A stretch of DNA of 64,000 bases, from positions 186,001-250,000 of the forward strand of contig NZ_AP019807.1 in the NCBI RefSeq assembly GCF_007183175.1, in the 5' to 3' direction. This stretch comes from Microbulbifer sp. GL-2 (GTDB taxonomy: Bacteria; Pseudomonadota; Gammaproteobacteria; Pseudomonadales; Cellvibrionaceae). The number at the start of each line of letters is the position of its first letter. Position 1 is the first letter of the stretch. Of this stretch, positions 8,073 to 18,369 are shown in pieces. The notes beneath the pieces were generated by a model, which searched no databases, was not told the origin of the DNA, and was given only the letters and a program-made list of their open reading frames with translations. The position numbers and the translations under genes were made by a program.

Positions 8073-9518
8073 ATGACCATCCAGACCCTTACCCGGCAGG
8101 ATGCAGATAAGGCACTACTCCAGAATCAGCTGGATAGCCAGCGCCGAGCCTATCACGCCAATCCGGTACCCAGTTACCAGCAACGAGTCCAGGACCTGAA
8201 AACCCTGGCAAGAATGCTTCGGGAACAACAGGAGGCCATTGTAGAGGCCATCTGTTCAGATTACGGAAGCCGTTCCCGGGAAGAAACAATTCTCCTGGAA
8301 ATCTACCCAGCGCTCACAGGCATCAAAGATGCGATCAAGAATCTCAAGAGGTGGATGAAACCCCGGCGGCGCCATGTTGACCTCAAAGCGTATCCTTTAT
8401 CAAAAAATACCGTAGTCCCCCAACCACTGGGGGTGATCGGAGTGATAGTGCCCTGGAACTTTCCAATTAACCTGAGCATCTCCCCGCTGACTAATGTTTT
8501 CGCCGCAGGCAATCACGCGATGGTCAAGATGTCCACTAACTCATGCCGGTTGGCTGAGTTATTGAAGGAGATCAGCCCTAAATATTTTCCTAAGGAAAAG
8601 CTCACTTTTATCCCCGACTACGGCGAAATAGGTCCGCTCTTTTCCAGTCTCAAGTTAGATCACCTGATCTTCACCGGCTCCAGTAACACAGGTCGCGCGG
8701 TGATGCGCTCAGCTGCGGAAAATCTTACTCCGGTCACTTTAGAACTGGGTGGCAAGTCTCCGGCTATTATTGCTCCAGATTTTCCTATCGAAAAAGCGGC
8801 AGAGCGGCTGATCCACTGGAAAATGGTGAACGCAGGGCAAATCTGTGTAAATGTGGATTACCTTTTCCTGCCAGAAAATCAGCTGGATAATTTTATCGAG
8901 CATGCAACCCGGTTGGTCAAGAAGCGATTTCCTAACTGGCAAAGCCCTGACTACACCTCCATTATCGATAAAGCTGCTCACCAACGTCTGTGGCAGACCC
9001 TGGATGATGCTGTCGACAAAGGAGCTAAGGTATACGATCTGAGTGGAGGACAGCTCAAACGAGACGATAGCTTACGCAAGTTCCCACCGCATATTCTGGT
9101 AAACGTCAACAGCGATATGCTGGCAATGCAGCGCGAAATCTTTGGGCCTCTACTACCAATTATGACCTACTCAAGACCTGAGGAAGTCATCGACTATATC
9201 AATGCCCACCCGCGGCCACTGGCAATATATCCTTATACCAACGATAAAAGCCTGCAAAATCGCTATATAGAACAGGTTATGTCTGGTGGTGTATCAATTA
9301 ACAACTGTGTATTACATGTTGGTCAGCACGATATTCCATTTGGTGGCGTTGGTGAGAGCGGAATGGGACACTACCACGGTCATGAAGGGTTCCTCACCTT
9401 TTCCAAGCTGCGCCCGATCTACCAACAGGGACCAATTGACCTATTAAAACTGATGCGGCCTCCCTACGGGAATTTCACAAACAAAATCTTGAACCTAATG
9501 CTAAAGATGACTCGTTAA
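8073..9518 (+). CDS. Aldehyde dehydrogenase (coniferyl-aldehyde-dehydrogenase-like, ALDH3 type)
   Basis: 481 residues. The catalytic Glu is in ELGGKSPAII near residue 224 and the nucleophile Cys in NAGQICVNVDY near 256; IVPWNFPINL is the usual cofactor-site segment and FGGVGESGMGHYHG lies near the C-terminus. ALDH3-type enzymes oxidise aromatic or medium-chain aldehydes with NAD(P)+. A hydrophobic C-terminal tail suggests membrane contact. A second, divergent member is encoded at 48526-49953. It stands alone, with a terminator directly after it. The exact substrate cannot be read from the sequence. Confidence 0.88.
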   Translation: MTIQTLTRQDADKALLQNQLDSQRRAYHANPVPSYQQRVQDLKTLARMLREQQEAIVEAICSDYGSRSREETILLEIYPALTGIKDAIKNLKRWMKPRRRHVDLKAYPLSKNTVVPQPLGVIGVIVPWNFPINLSISPLTNVFAAGNHAMVKMSTNSCRLAELLKEISPKYFPKEKLTFIPDYGEIGPLFSSLKLDHLIFTGSSNTGRAVMRSAAENLTPVTLELGGKSPAIIAPDFPIEKAAERLIHWKMVNAGQICVNVDYLFLPENQLDNFIEHATRLVKKRFPNWQSPDYTSIIDKAAHQRLWQTLDDAVDKGAKVYDLSGGQLKRDDSLRKFPPHILVNVNSDMLAMQREIFGPLLPIMTYSRPEEVIDYINAHPRPLAIYPYTNDKSLQNRYIEQVMSGGVSINNCVLHVGQHDIPFGGVGESGMGHYHGHEGFLTFSKLRPIYQQGPIDLLKLMRPPYGNFTNKILNLMLKMTR

Positions 9519-9564
9519 CAGTCCTACATACTGGAAAATCTGGCTGAAAGATGTATTTCTAATC

Positions 9565-9598
9565 ATACCCCGGCAAAATACATTGCCGGGGTATTTTT
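9565..9598 (+). terminator. Rho-independent terminator after the aldehyde dehydrogenase
   Basis: ATACCCCGGCAA pairs with TTGCCGGGGTAT around a 6-base loop, followed by TTTTTAT. This is a strong classical terminator. Confidence 0.85.
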
Positions 9599-9694
9599 AT
9601 AATTTCTTCTCAAAAATTCATCATAAATCACTGGCGTTGTGATCATCCTCTGTCCACACTAAGAATATGGCTTTTTTGAAGTGTGGAGCCACGC

Positions 9695-10000
9695 ATGAGT
9701 TTTATCGCAACTGTCATGCTCGTCAGCAATCTGACCAATCCAATTCCTCCGGGCCTGGACCCCAATAAACCAGCCCCGATCTACGACAGCCCGGATCTTT
9801 ATGGGGCCACACCATCGGTTATCGCACTGGACCCATCCACTATTAGAGCAAAACTCTATAGCCTGGGGTTCAAACCGATAACCAGTATGCGCTTTGTCGG
9901 TGGTCGCTGGAAGATACGGGCTGTCTATCAGGGAGAATTGAGAGCCCTGGAGGTCAACCCCGACAATGGAATTATTTTTGCTGATCGTCCAGCCAGGTAA
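9695..10000 (+). CDS. Small PepSY-like protein
   Basis: 101 residues from ATG at 9695, chosen because GGAG lies 6 bases upstream; a GTG start at 9683 would add four residues. The C-terminal half, KLYSLGFKPITSMRFVGGRW followed by KIRAVYQGELRALEVNPDNG, lines up with the PepSY unit of the protein at 7594-7857. The N-terminus is only weakly signal-like. The two genes are probably paralogues separated by the aldehyde dehydrogenase. Function is unknown beyond the domain. Confidence 0.65.
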   Translation: MSFIATVMLVSNLTNPIPPGLDPNKPAPIYDSPDLYGATPSVIALDPSTIRAKLYSLGFKPITSMRFVGGRWKIRAVYQGELRALEVNPDNGIIFADRPAR

Positions 10001-10112
10001 TGAATTAAAAAAAATTCCTTATTGAGAAAATGCTCAGACCATATCTCTGTAAGGAATTTGGTCGCAGCAGATTTAAATTTTGTTAAATAAAATTGAAAAA
10101 ACTCAATTCGGT

Positions 10113-11114
10113 TCAATGTATCGAATCACGATATTGAAGTGGTGTCATTCCCTTCCAGCCCTTGTAGGCTCGGATAAATGAGTTGGGTTCCTTAAAACCA
10201 AGCATAAAGGAAATTTCAACCAGATGAAGGCTGGACCTGGCAAGGTAATGATCAGCCAGGCTGGACCTGACAGCCTGTAATACAGACTGGAAAGTTTGAT
10301 CTTCCTCACCAAGTTTACGCTGCAAAGTTCGCTTACTAATTGCCAAACGCTCAGAAACTGCCTCTATGGAACTCTCTCCTGCTGGCAATAGTTCCATCAG
10401 TACTGACCTTACCCGGTCCATCATATTCGCCTTTCCATCCAAGTCCTTTAGCTGCTGGCTCAATTTTCCTTCAAAGAAACTCCACATAGCTGAATTGGCA
10501 GTCAGAAATGGTTTGTTGGCATCTTGCGCAGAAAAACAAATCTTCACACCGTTCGATTTTTTGAGTGAACAACCAAAAAAATATAAATAGGGTTCCTGGT
10601 CTCTCGGTAACTGGGGAAGGCCTAATTCCAATGGCTGGATTTTTTCCCGGGTTCCCAGGCGGCCCAAGTGCGTAAAGAAGACCAACTCACTCAATCCCAA
10701 TGCAGGGGGGATCTCACCATCGCTACCATAGCACTGCAAACTCAGCCTGGTATGCTTTTCAGTGATCTCCAGATCCAAATCCAATGGACCTATCAAAGGT
10801 TTATACTGCTGAATCCGCAACAAAGCCTGATTCAAGTTTGCGCTGCACAGACTGGCAAAAACAGGAGGTTCAAAAGATTCGACAGTAAGGTGCTCTGCCA
10901 ACAAAAGTGGCAGAGGCGTCTCTACCGAGGCCTGATCAAGACCAGACCAGAAACGAAAGTACTCCGTCGGGGTGAGGGCCACAGACTCCCGCTGCAATAA
11001 ATCTGCCGGCAACCCTGCGTAAGCCAAAGCCAGGGCTGAATCGATATTCATATCATGTAACATCAATTTCCAGCTATGAGGGACCAGAAATTTAGCAGCG
11101 CGCTTGATCATCAC
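10113..11114 (-). CDS. AraC-family transcription regulator
   Basis: 333 residues. The N-terminal part is of the Arabinose_bd type found in OruR/ArgR-like regulators. The C-terminal AraC DNA-binding domain spans about residues 230-333: AVSERLAISKRTLQRKLGEE is the first helix-turn-helix, and FMLGFKEPNSFIRAYKGW with MTPLQYR is the second with the family signature. The gene is 16 bp downstream of an SDR gene on the same strand, so the two are likely co-transcribed. Relatives often control fatty-acid or aldehyde catabolism, but the target here is not visible. Confidence 0.88.
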   Translation of the reverse strand: MMIKRAAKFLVPHSWKLMLHDMNIDSALALAYAGLPADLLQRESVALTPTEYFRFWSGLDQASVETPLPLLLAEHLTVESFEPPVFASLCSANLNQALLRIQQYKPLIGPLDLDLEITEKHTRLSLQCYGSDGEIPPALGLSELVFFTHLGRLGTREKIQPLELGLPQLPRDQEPYLYFFGCSLKKSNGVKICFSAQDANKPFLTANSAMWSFFEGKLSQQLKDLDGKANMMDRVRSVLMELLPAGESSIEAVSERLAISKRTLQRKLGEEDQTFQSVLQAVRSSLADHYLARSSLHLVEISFMLGFKEPNSFIRAYKGWKGMTPLQYRDSIH

Positions 11115-11130
11115 TAAAGCCTGTTTGCGA

Positions 11131-11903
11131 TCACGACTTTTCCATCGCCTGACGTGAAATTTTCAATACCATTTTACGGGGCAGCAAAGGTACAATCCAA
11201 TTCAATAATAGCTTTAGCTTTTTCTCATTGAAAGCCACCAAATCTCCGCGCTCCATAGCTTGGTAGCCGCAAGTAGCAACGGACTTTGCCGAGCGGGCAC
11301 TCTTCCAGAGTTCTACCCCATGAAGATTACCTGCTGCCACAAACCCTGTAGCTACAGCACCAGGGCACAAAACCGTCACCGTCACACCGGTCTCCTTCAA
11401 TTCCTCCGCCAAGGCCTGACTAAATGAGGTCACATAAGCTTTGGTAGCGTAATAAACGGCCTGCAAAGGACCAGGCATAAAGGAAGCGGTAGAGGAAACA
11501 TTCAGAATACGTCCGCTATTGCGGCTGACCATGCCTTTGATATAGAAATGCGTTAGATTGGATAGGGAGACCATATTTACCTGCATCATACCCTGCTCGG
11601 CCTCCAGGTCTCGTTGATAGAAGAGACCATGCCCACCGAATCCCGCATTGTTGATCAGGGTACCGACCTCCACTCCCTCCCGCTGGGTACGCTCAAAGAT
11701 TCTCTGTGCCGACATAGGGTCAGATAGGTCCTCAACGATAACCATCGCCTGAATACCAAATTCTTTCTCCAACTGCTGCTTTAGTTGTAACAACTTACTT
11801 TCAGAGCGAGCAACCAAAACCAGGTCCCCACCCTTAGCCGCATGTATCCTGGCCAACTCAAGACCAATCCCCCCGAGGCTCCTGTGATCAATGCCGTATT
11901 CAT
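11131..11903 (-). CDS. SDR-family oxidoreductase, frameshifted within the NAD(P)-binding motif
   Basis: The true start is probably ATG at 11903, giving MNTALITGASGG; one base is then missing from the G run at 11875-11880, and the protein continues in the next frame as IGLELARIHAAKGGDLVLVA. Restoring one base gives 257 residues, normal for a classical SDR. Other landmarks are LINNAGFGGHG, a Ser in LNVSSTASF and the catalytic YYATKAY. A longer read-through frame from 12024 has no SDR start and is an artefact of the shift. The family is close to YqjQ/DltE-type dehydrogenases. It is upstream of the AraC gene. Confidence 0.75.
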
Positions 11904-12024
11904 ATACCAATTCCCCAGATGTCAATGTTATGGCCAGTATATAATCAGATGATGACAGCAAAGAATCCAATCGTGCCAGTTGGCTATCCAAACACGCCAA
12001 TAGCCATAGGCATAAAACTCTCAC

Positions 12025-12777
12025 TTAACTAATTTATTAAAAACAAAAATCTACTTATAAGCAAAGGAGAAAGTACTATGCTTCAACTTATCGAAACTCT
12101 TGCGACAAGAAAGCCCTTACACTCTTACCGATCCTTTCTGATAGTCATAGCTTCCGCTTGATACTGTATTTAGCAGCTTGTTAGTTGGCAAGGCAGATGA
12201 CGATACCGTGTTCCATATCAACACCCAGCCAAGAAATGAATTAAATGATTGGAACTCACTGAAATTTTTCTGGATAGACGTGTATCGTTTAAGTTGACAA
12301 TCCAGCAACTTATCTATTGGACAAGCCATCATTCGAGGAAGAATAAGCAGGTGATGACTTAAAGTGCCGATAATAGACCGAGCGCAACTTCGCATGATTT
12401 TTTTTGGGATAAAATTACAAAAAAACATCAAGACAAGAATGTATAAGCTTAAAAAATAGAAAGAATAGAATATAATTCACTTTATTGAGTGTCAAACGGG
12501 CAAATGACACCAAACACAATATATCCAGGCTCAATCGCACTATTGATAAGCTGCACTTCAGAGCTGAATGCAGGAGTTAAAAAAATGTCATTTATATTAA
12601 ACAACAACCTTGATCTGCTGTCTGGAATTGATACAACAACGAACAACCATATCAGTTTCGGCCATTTCTTAGGCTGCCCTTTTTAATTAGATAGTAGGCG
12701 AAGGATTAGTAACATAAAATCCAAAACAGCGCAGCCAGAAAAAATCAGCAAACAAAACAATTACCAATCATAATTTT
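12025..12777. other. AT-rich intergenic stretch with a possible 27-codon ORF
   Basis: About 750 bases with no convincing gene. The only hint is ATG at 12078 behind a good ribosome site (AAGGAG at 12064-12069), giving a 27-residue product starting MLQLIETLATRKP and ending at 12161. It could be a small peptide or the stub of a lost gene. The longer frames at 12117-12431 and 12489-12686 have no protein-like features. Confidence 0.3.
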
Positions 12778-13455
12778 ATGCACATTTTCATCATTGAAGA
12801 CGACATTGATTTGAGCCTGTACTTGCAAAAAGGGCTGAACCAGGAAGGGCATCGCGTTGAGCTAAGTCATGATGGAAAAACAGGGCTTTTGCAGGCTAGT
12901 ACCGAGCCCTTTGATGTCATAATCCTTGATCAAATGCTTCCAGGTTTACATGGATTGAAATTATTAAAGGCACTACGCGGGATGGAGGTAGACACCCCAG
13001 TTTTAATGCTGAGTAACCTTGGAGAAGTTGACCATCGTGTAGAGGGCTTACGCAACGGGTGTGATGATTATTTAGCCAAGCCCTTTTCATTTGCTGAGCT
13101 TTTGGCCAGAGTCGAAGTCATTGGTAGACGTCGACCTCAGTCAGGCCCAAATGAGTCGCTCATGGTTTCAGACCTAAAATTGAATTTGTTAACCAGGCAA
13201 GCACTTCGCAAAAGCCGTGATATAGAACTACTAACACGAGAATTCAAACTACTCGAATACCTTATGCGTCATGAAGGGCAAATTGTTACAAAAACAATGC
13301 TACTGGAACAAGTCTGGGATATCCATTTTGATCCTAAAACCAACGTAGTTGAAGTACATATAAGCAGACTCAGAAGAAAAATTGACCAACCAACAGATAA
13401 ACCCCTTATTCATACTGTAAGGGGGGCCGGATATGTCCTTCGCGCAAAAGATTAA
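12778..13455 (+). CDS. OmpR/PhoB-family response regulator
   Basis: 225 residues. The receiver domain has the acidic pair in IEDDIDLS, phospho-acceptor Asp in VIILDQMLPG near residue 51, Ser in LMLSNL and Lys in DDYLAKPFSF. The winged-helix domain spans about residues 128-225, with LTREFKLLEYLMRHEGQIVT, then VVEVHISRLRRKID and HTVRGAGYVLR. It overlaps the sensor kinase gene by 23 bp, showing translational coupling. CusR/QseB-like regulators are the closest in pattern. Targets are unknown; the LamG lipoprotein and SGNH genes nearby are candidates only by position. Confidence 0.93.
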   Translation: MHIFIIEDDIDLSLYLQKGLNQEGHRVELSHDGKTGLLQASTEPFDVIILDQMLPGLHGLKLLKALRGMEVDTPVLMLSNLGEVDHRVEGLRNGCDDYLAKPFSFAELLARVEVIGRRRPQSGPNESLMVSDLKLNLLTRQALRKSRDIELLTREFKLLEYLMRHEGQIVTKTMLLEQVWDIHFDPKTNVVEVHISRLRRKIDQPTDKPLIHTVRGAGYVLRAKD

Positions 13456-15217
13456 GCTGCATAGGAGCTCAAGTTTTCGACTGGCAATTATCACTATCAG
13501 CTGTGTCTGCCTGAGCTCCAGTATTTCACTATTGACCATTTATTTACTGACAAAGCACTCCTTAACGAAGCCCATGCTTTCTAAAGTAGAGGGTATAGTT
13601 AACGACTCTATTATAGAAATCAATGACCAAGAATTTTTTCATCCAGAACTTTACCCTAAATTTAAAAAAATTGAGCCAAAACATTTTATCTACAACAACA
13701 GCTCGCCATCAAAGTTCACCATAGATTATATAACTCATTTTAAAATTCTTTTAGCAAAGCAGGGTTTAAGCAAACAGGAAGATCTTGCAGCTCGGGGTAG
13801 ATTATTCGCACTGGGGGAGGATATCAGTCCACCACTGGAAAAAATCCCTTCTATTTTGGTGTGGTATCTCCTTAATAGTGAGTTCCCTGAAGATTTTCAT
13901 GAATATATAGACAACCTCACAAATGAAAGATTTGAAGATTGGCCAGAATATGCTGAGAACATTAACGAGAATGCAACGTCACTTGCAAAGTATTATATTG
14001 AGGCTGAATATTTCCTTGACACTGAAGACCTGTGCGTACAACTTTTAGATACAAAGGGAAACAGCATTCTCAGCAATATTGATGGTTATAATCCAGGAAA
14101 CTTACAATTAAGATCTGCCTACACGGTGATTTCAAATATAGCTCCAGCTCTTGGAGACAACCACAAACCGTATGTATGCCTTATGCAGGCTGCTCAGTTA
14201 AGTGATGGCGGAACTTTATTACTGGGTAAAAATTTCACCCGGGAATACCAGCTACTGGAAACTCAAAACAGAATTATATTTTATGGATTTTTAATTACCA
14301 TAATCATCAGCTTATCCTGTGGATATCTTGTATCGCGAAGAGCTGTCAAAAGAATAAGCGATATCAACCAAGTATGCAGCCAGATTATAGCTGGAGATCT
14401 TAACAAGCGGATTTCACTTAATAACAATGGTGACGACTACGATCAACTCGCGCTCAATATCAATGCAATGCTGGATAAAATTCAACAGTTGATGACTGGC
14501 GTAAAACAGGTTTCTGACAACATTGCACATGATTTAAAATCCCCGCTTACTCGCCTACGAGGACAGCTCGAATTATTACTCCATATGGAAAAACCAGGTA
14601 AAGAGACTTTTGAAGCTATTATTGAAGAAAACGATCAGATCATAGAGTGCTTCAATGCCCTGCTGAGGATTTCACAAGTAGAGCAAGGCGCCCGAATATC
14701 TGCATTCCGGTATTTCTCTTTACATCGAGTCATTGATACTCTAGTTGAAGTCTATGAACCTATTTTCCAGGATCAAGGGATAGATCTTTCAATCAGTCTA
14801 CTTGATGATCAATATGTAATCTATGGAGACAAGGAACAGTGGCTACAGTCTATTGCGAACCTATTTGATAATGTCATTAAATACGCACCAAAAAGTGGTA
14901 ATCTACGTGTTAAGCTTTCAGCTCGATCCGAGGGGGATCGCAGCTATCTTCAATTACAATTGCATGATAGCGGCCCAGGAATTCCAAAAGATGACCAAAA
15001 AAAGGTGTTTGAGCGTTTTTACCGCCTGGAATCACATAGGCGTACGAAAGGCAATGGGCTGGGGTTAAGCTTGGTCATAGCAGTTTGCAATTTACACAAA
15101 GCCAAGATCAGCCTACAAAATTGCAATGGACTACTTGTAAAAATAGATATTCCATCAACTACTCGCTCACCCAGCCATACATTCCCAGGGTCAGAAAAAA
15201 TGGAAATCTCTGTATAG
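13433..15217 (+). CDS. Membrane sensor histidine kinase with a large extracytoplasmic domain
   Basis: 594 residues. A first membrane segment (about 19-41) and a second (about 281-303) flank a periplasmic region of about 240 residues that I do not recognise; it is unusually large for this kinase class and contains two Cys in DLCVQLL and YVCLMQ. A HAMP domain follows, then the phosphorylation box VSDNIAHDLKSPLTRLRGQ with His near residue 365. The ATPase part shows NLFDNVIKYA, DSGPGIP and GNGLGLSL. The start overlaps the regulator gene. The ligand cannot be inferred. Confidence 0.9.
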   Translation: MSFAQKIKLHRSSSFRLAIITISCVCLSSSISLLTIYLLTKHSLTKPMLSKVEGIVNDSIIEINDQEFFHPELYPKFKKIEPKHFIYNNSSPSKFTIDYITHFKILLAKQGLSKQEDLAARGRLFALGEDISPPLEKIPSILVWYLLNSEFPEDFHEYIDNLTNERFEDWPEYAENINENATSLAKYYIEAEYFLDTEDLCVQLLDTKGNSILSNIDGYNPGNLQLRSAYTVISNIAPALGDNHKPYVCLMQAAQLSDGGTLLLGKNFTREYQLLETQNRIIFYGFLITIIISLSCGYLVSRRAVKRISDINQVCSQIIAGDLNKRISLNNNGDDYDQLALNINAMLDKIQQLMTGVKQVSDNIAHDLKSPLTRLRGQLELLLHMEKPGKETFEAIIEENDQIIECFNALLRISQVEQGARISAFRYFSLHRVIDTLVEVYEPIFQDQGIDLSISLLDDQYVIYGDKEQWLQSIANLFDNVIKYAPKSGNLRVKLSARSEGDRSYLQLQLHDSGPGIPKDDQKKVFERFYRLESHRRTKGNGLGLSLVIAVCNLHKAKISLQNCNGLLVKIDIPSTTRSPSHTFPGSEKMEISV

Positions 15218-15345
15218 CAACGATCATAAAAATGGCGGCAGGATGTTACTCAAAAAGCCTGGAGTTTACAGTTAACATATAAAAAATTCTTACTAAAGCA
15301 AAACAGCAACCCTTGTGGATAGCTGTTTTGCTTTCTCTCTAAGAA

Positions 15346-18077
15346 TTAATCACCACTAACAGAATTACGTATAATCTCAATCGCAGAGTCTTGGCTTGTC
15401 GATACAGGCAGCCATACAATCAAGGTTGGAGATCCATCAGTATCTCTAATGATACCTGTTTTTACCCCGGACGAAACTTCACTATTGAATCTAACTTCCG
15501 GGAGCTTATTCGACCCCCACCGATGAATTACCAATACGGGATTTACCAGAGGATTAGTATCACTAGCCTTTGCGATCAGGGATATCACCTCCGATGATTT
15601 CGCAGCAGTCATGTGATAAGCCCTTTCATCCGTTTCAAAAGTCACTGTATTGTTTTCAACACCTTTAGTCGGATCGATTTTCGGTGGTGAAATCCATGAC
15701 TTTGCCAGCCCCTGTAAATCAGACGCTGTTCCCTGTGTAAAGCCATACATCATGGAACCTGTTCCATACTCAAAAGCCTCCAGGTTGCCCACAGCAAAAT
15801 GTGATACGCGGTCATTGGCAACAGAAAACCGACCATCAGAAGGAATTTGAGCTACCGGCCAGTGATTCCACGGACCAGCAAAGGGAAAAACACTTCCCAA
15901 GAAATCAATATATTTGGAACTTTCTTCGTTAGAGGATGGAAAGAAGCCTCCAGCCTGGCTTACACCGAAAACTTTCCAGCTCGTTTGGCTATTCAATACC
16001 GCTATGTTACCGGGCAAAGGAGTAGGGTCCCCGCCATCACTCGGTTGACTCAGAGATATGGGGTAAATCACATCAGAACTGTCACCCTTAAGCCCTGCAA
16101 TCGAAACTGCATTATAATTCAAAAAGTCCTCAGCCTTTTGACCGGGCCCTAATAGCCACTGAAAATCTTGGTAAAACTCAATTCCGCCCTCATCAGCTAC
16201 AGGATGATAAAAAACATCCCTGATTGCCACTCCATCGGGATATATCGTATGCACTTCATCAATGTAAGCAGTATCCATAACCAGTGAGTCAAACACGTCC
16301 GCCGCTGCATACCGCCAGTGGACTTTAACCCGTGCAGACGTATTTTCAATCATGCGAACATGGGTGCGTAAGGCTGCCTTATCGGACATATGCTCAGCTA
16401 AAGAGACAATCGGATTGACTGAAGCTGGGGTTTCAGGGTCGTCTGGATCGGGAATCACCAGCTCTACACTCTGGTCAGACATCCATCGGTTGTCCGTCAC
16501 CAGGTTCATGCCATGTGATGTCCCTCGCCAATAGACATAACTAATTGGCTTGTTATCAAAACGGACAACAATATCCTCATTTTCTGTAACCCTCCACAAG
16601 CTATCCCAAGCATCATGAAAATCTAGTTTGGTATAAACCCCACCAAATTTTTGTGGATATTTTTCCAAGTCAGGCAACTGGCGCTTCGTAACACTGGGGT
16701 CAGGAGTTTCCTTTTGCGCTGATATAAATCCATTATAGCTATCACTAAAATCCTTAGCAGTAAGAGGTTGGTCATAAATGGCAATTTCGTCTATTGCTCC
16801 CTCAATACCAAATAGGCTTGAGAAATGGTTGTATTCATTTAACTCACCTTCCCTTACCCCATCAGTGGCCGGTAAAGCTGTATTATTCATTCCAACAATC
16901 AATGGCATATCAGGAACTGATAGTTTAAGCCCTAAAGATTGACTTTTATCTACTAACCCATTGATATAGAGCGAAAGACTACTGCCTGCAGAAACGCCCA
17001 CATGAACCCATTGATTAGTCGGAATTACGCTGTCCGAAACCAGAGTTTCACCATTCGCGGTAAACAAAAGGTTGCCACTGGAATTTACCCCAAAATAATA
17101 TCCCTGCCCCCCAACACCACTTGATTGGTGAATAATAGGAGCATTATTCCAGGGATAAGCAGCTAGATTGATCCATGCCTCAATAGAAATAGAGTCATTA
17201 AATACAGGCACTTCATCCTGGGCAACCACCACAGCGGACCTATAACCGTCAAACAGTAATGCCGAACCGGATACCCCCCCTACCCAATCACGGCCATGGC
17301 TATCAATATACCCAGTTGCCAAGTTTATTTTATCGACCGTACTTCTACCCTCCCCCTCATCAAACCTCCAGTGAGCCCTGGGCTGGCCAGGAAGTACGTG
17401 GTTTACAATTGGATTTGCCCCCTTCTGAATGGTATCTACCATTAGCTCTCCAGGCTTATTGTTAACATCAATAATACCGTTTTCTGTGAGCCGCATAGTT
17501 TGCAGGACAGCGCCCTTACCCATATCCCAATCTGTGACATTATCAGTGCCAGGCCGGTATAGCCTGGTTACATTACCATCAGAACTAATCGTTAGTATCT
17601 CGTGGACTACCCCTCGGGGTCCCTCCCTTTCATAGCATCCGCTTCCGGGAAGTAGCGCCAGTGGATAACAACTTTTTTGTCTGACTGCTCTAAGATACGG
17701 ACATAGGAAAAGTCATTTGATTGATCAAAGCGAGTATTCGCCTCATCTGGGATAGCGGCCAAATGTTCTATCGGTGCAGAACCATTCCCAAAATACCAAA
17801 CTGGCCGGTAGCTATTATCACGGGATAAAATTAGTCTACCTTTCCCTTCGAGATTTACAATGATATCGGCATAGGGACCTGTGATCTTTTCCGGAATATC
17901 CGGTGAACTCACACGAGTATAATATGCAAAGAAACCAGCCGATGTATGACTCATGTCTACTTGTGGGCTTTCAAGCTCAGGCACCTGAACTCCACTAGTG
18001 CTATCCGAATCCTTACAGCCAAGTACTGCGATACAAACAGCCAGTACAAGGTTACCTTTTGACAGTAACATTCCCAC
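15346..18077 (-). CDS. LamG-domain lipoprotein, apparently frameshifted
   Basis: Two adjacent frames form one gene. The first (18077-17607) starts MGMLLSKGNLVLAVCIAVLGC, a lipoprotein signal with Cys at residue 21. Near 17633 one T is lost: frame one reads EADAMKGRD, while the next frame reads YEREGPRGVVHEILTISSDG and joins the long second part. Restoring one base gives 910 codons. The centre holds a LamG/concanavalin-like fold (HWRFDEGEG, then GSALLFDGY, SISIEAWINL, AIDEIAIYDQPLTAKDFS). The C-terminal half is conserved-looking but unassigned. It is probably a surface glycan-binding or cleaving protein. Confidence 0.7.
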
Positions 18078-18369
18078 TCCTTCCTCTCATTTATTGACAG
18101 ATAAGTCTAAGAGAACAGCTTAACGTCAGGCTGGATCGAAGATTACTTCGATGTAATCTAACTCCGGATATAGCCGGGTTGTATTCCTTGTATGTCAAAG
18201 CCCCTTCAATTGCATTATCAGAAATAAGATAAAGCCACATCCGAAGCTGGCCTTCCATAAAGAACCATTGAGCTATAAGCAGAAAAACACGAAACTTTGA
18301 AACGAGGCTCACAGAAATAAATTCTGGGTTGATTTACCTTGAAAATCTTTTAATGGCAAGGCTGCCCCA

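Noticed and set aside
12117..12686. Two ORFs (104 and 65 codons) in the AT-rich gap
   Set aside because: No ribosome site, no protein-like composition and no family resemblance.
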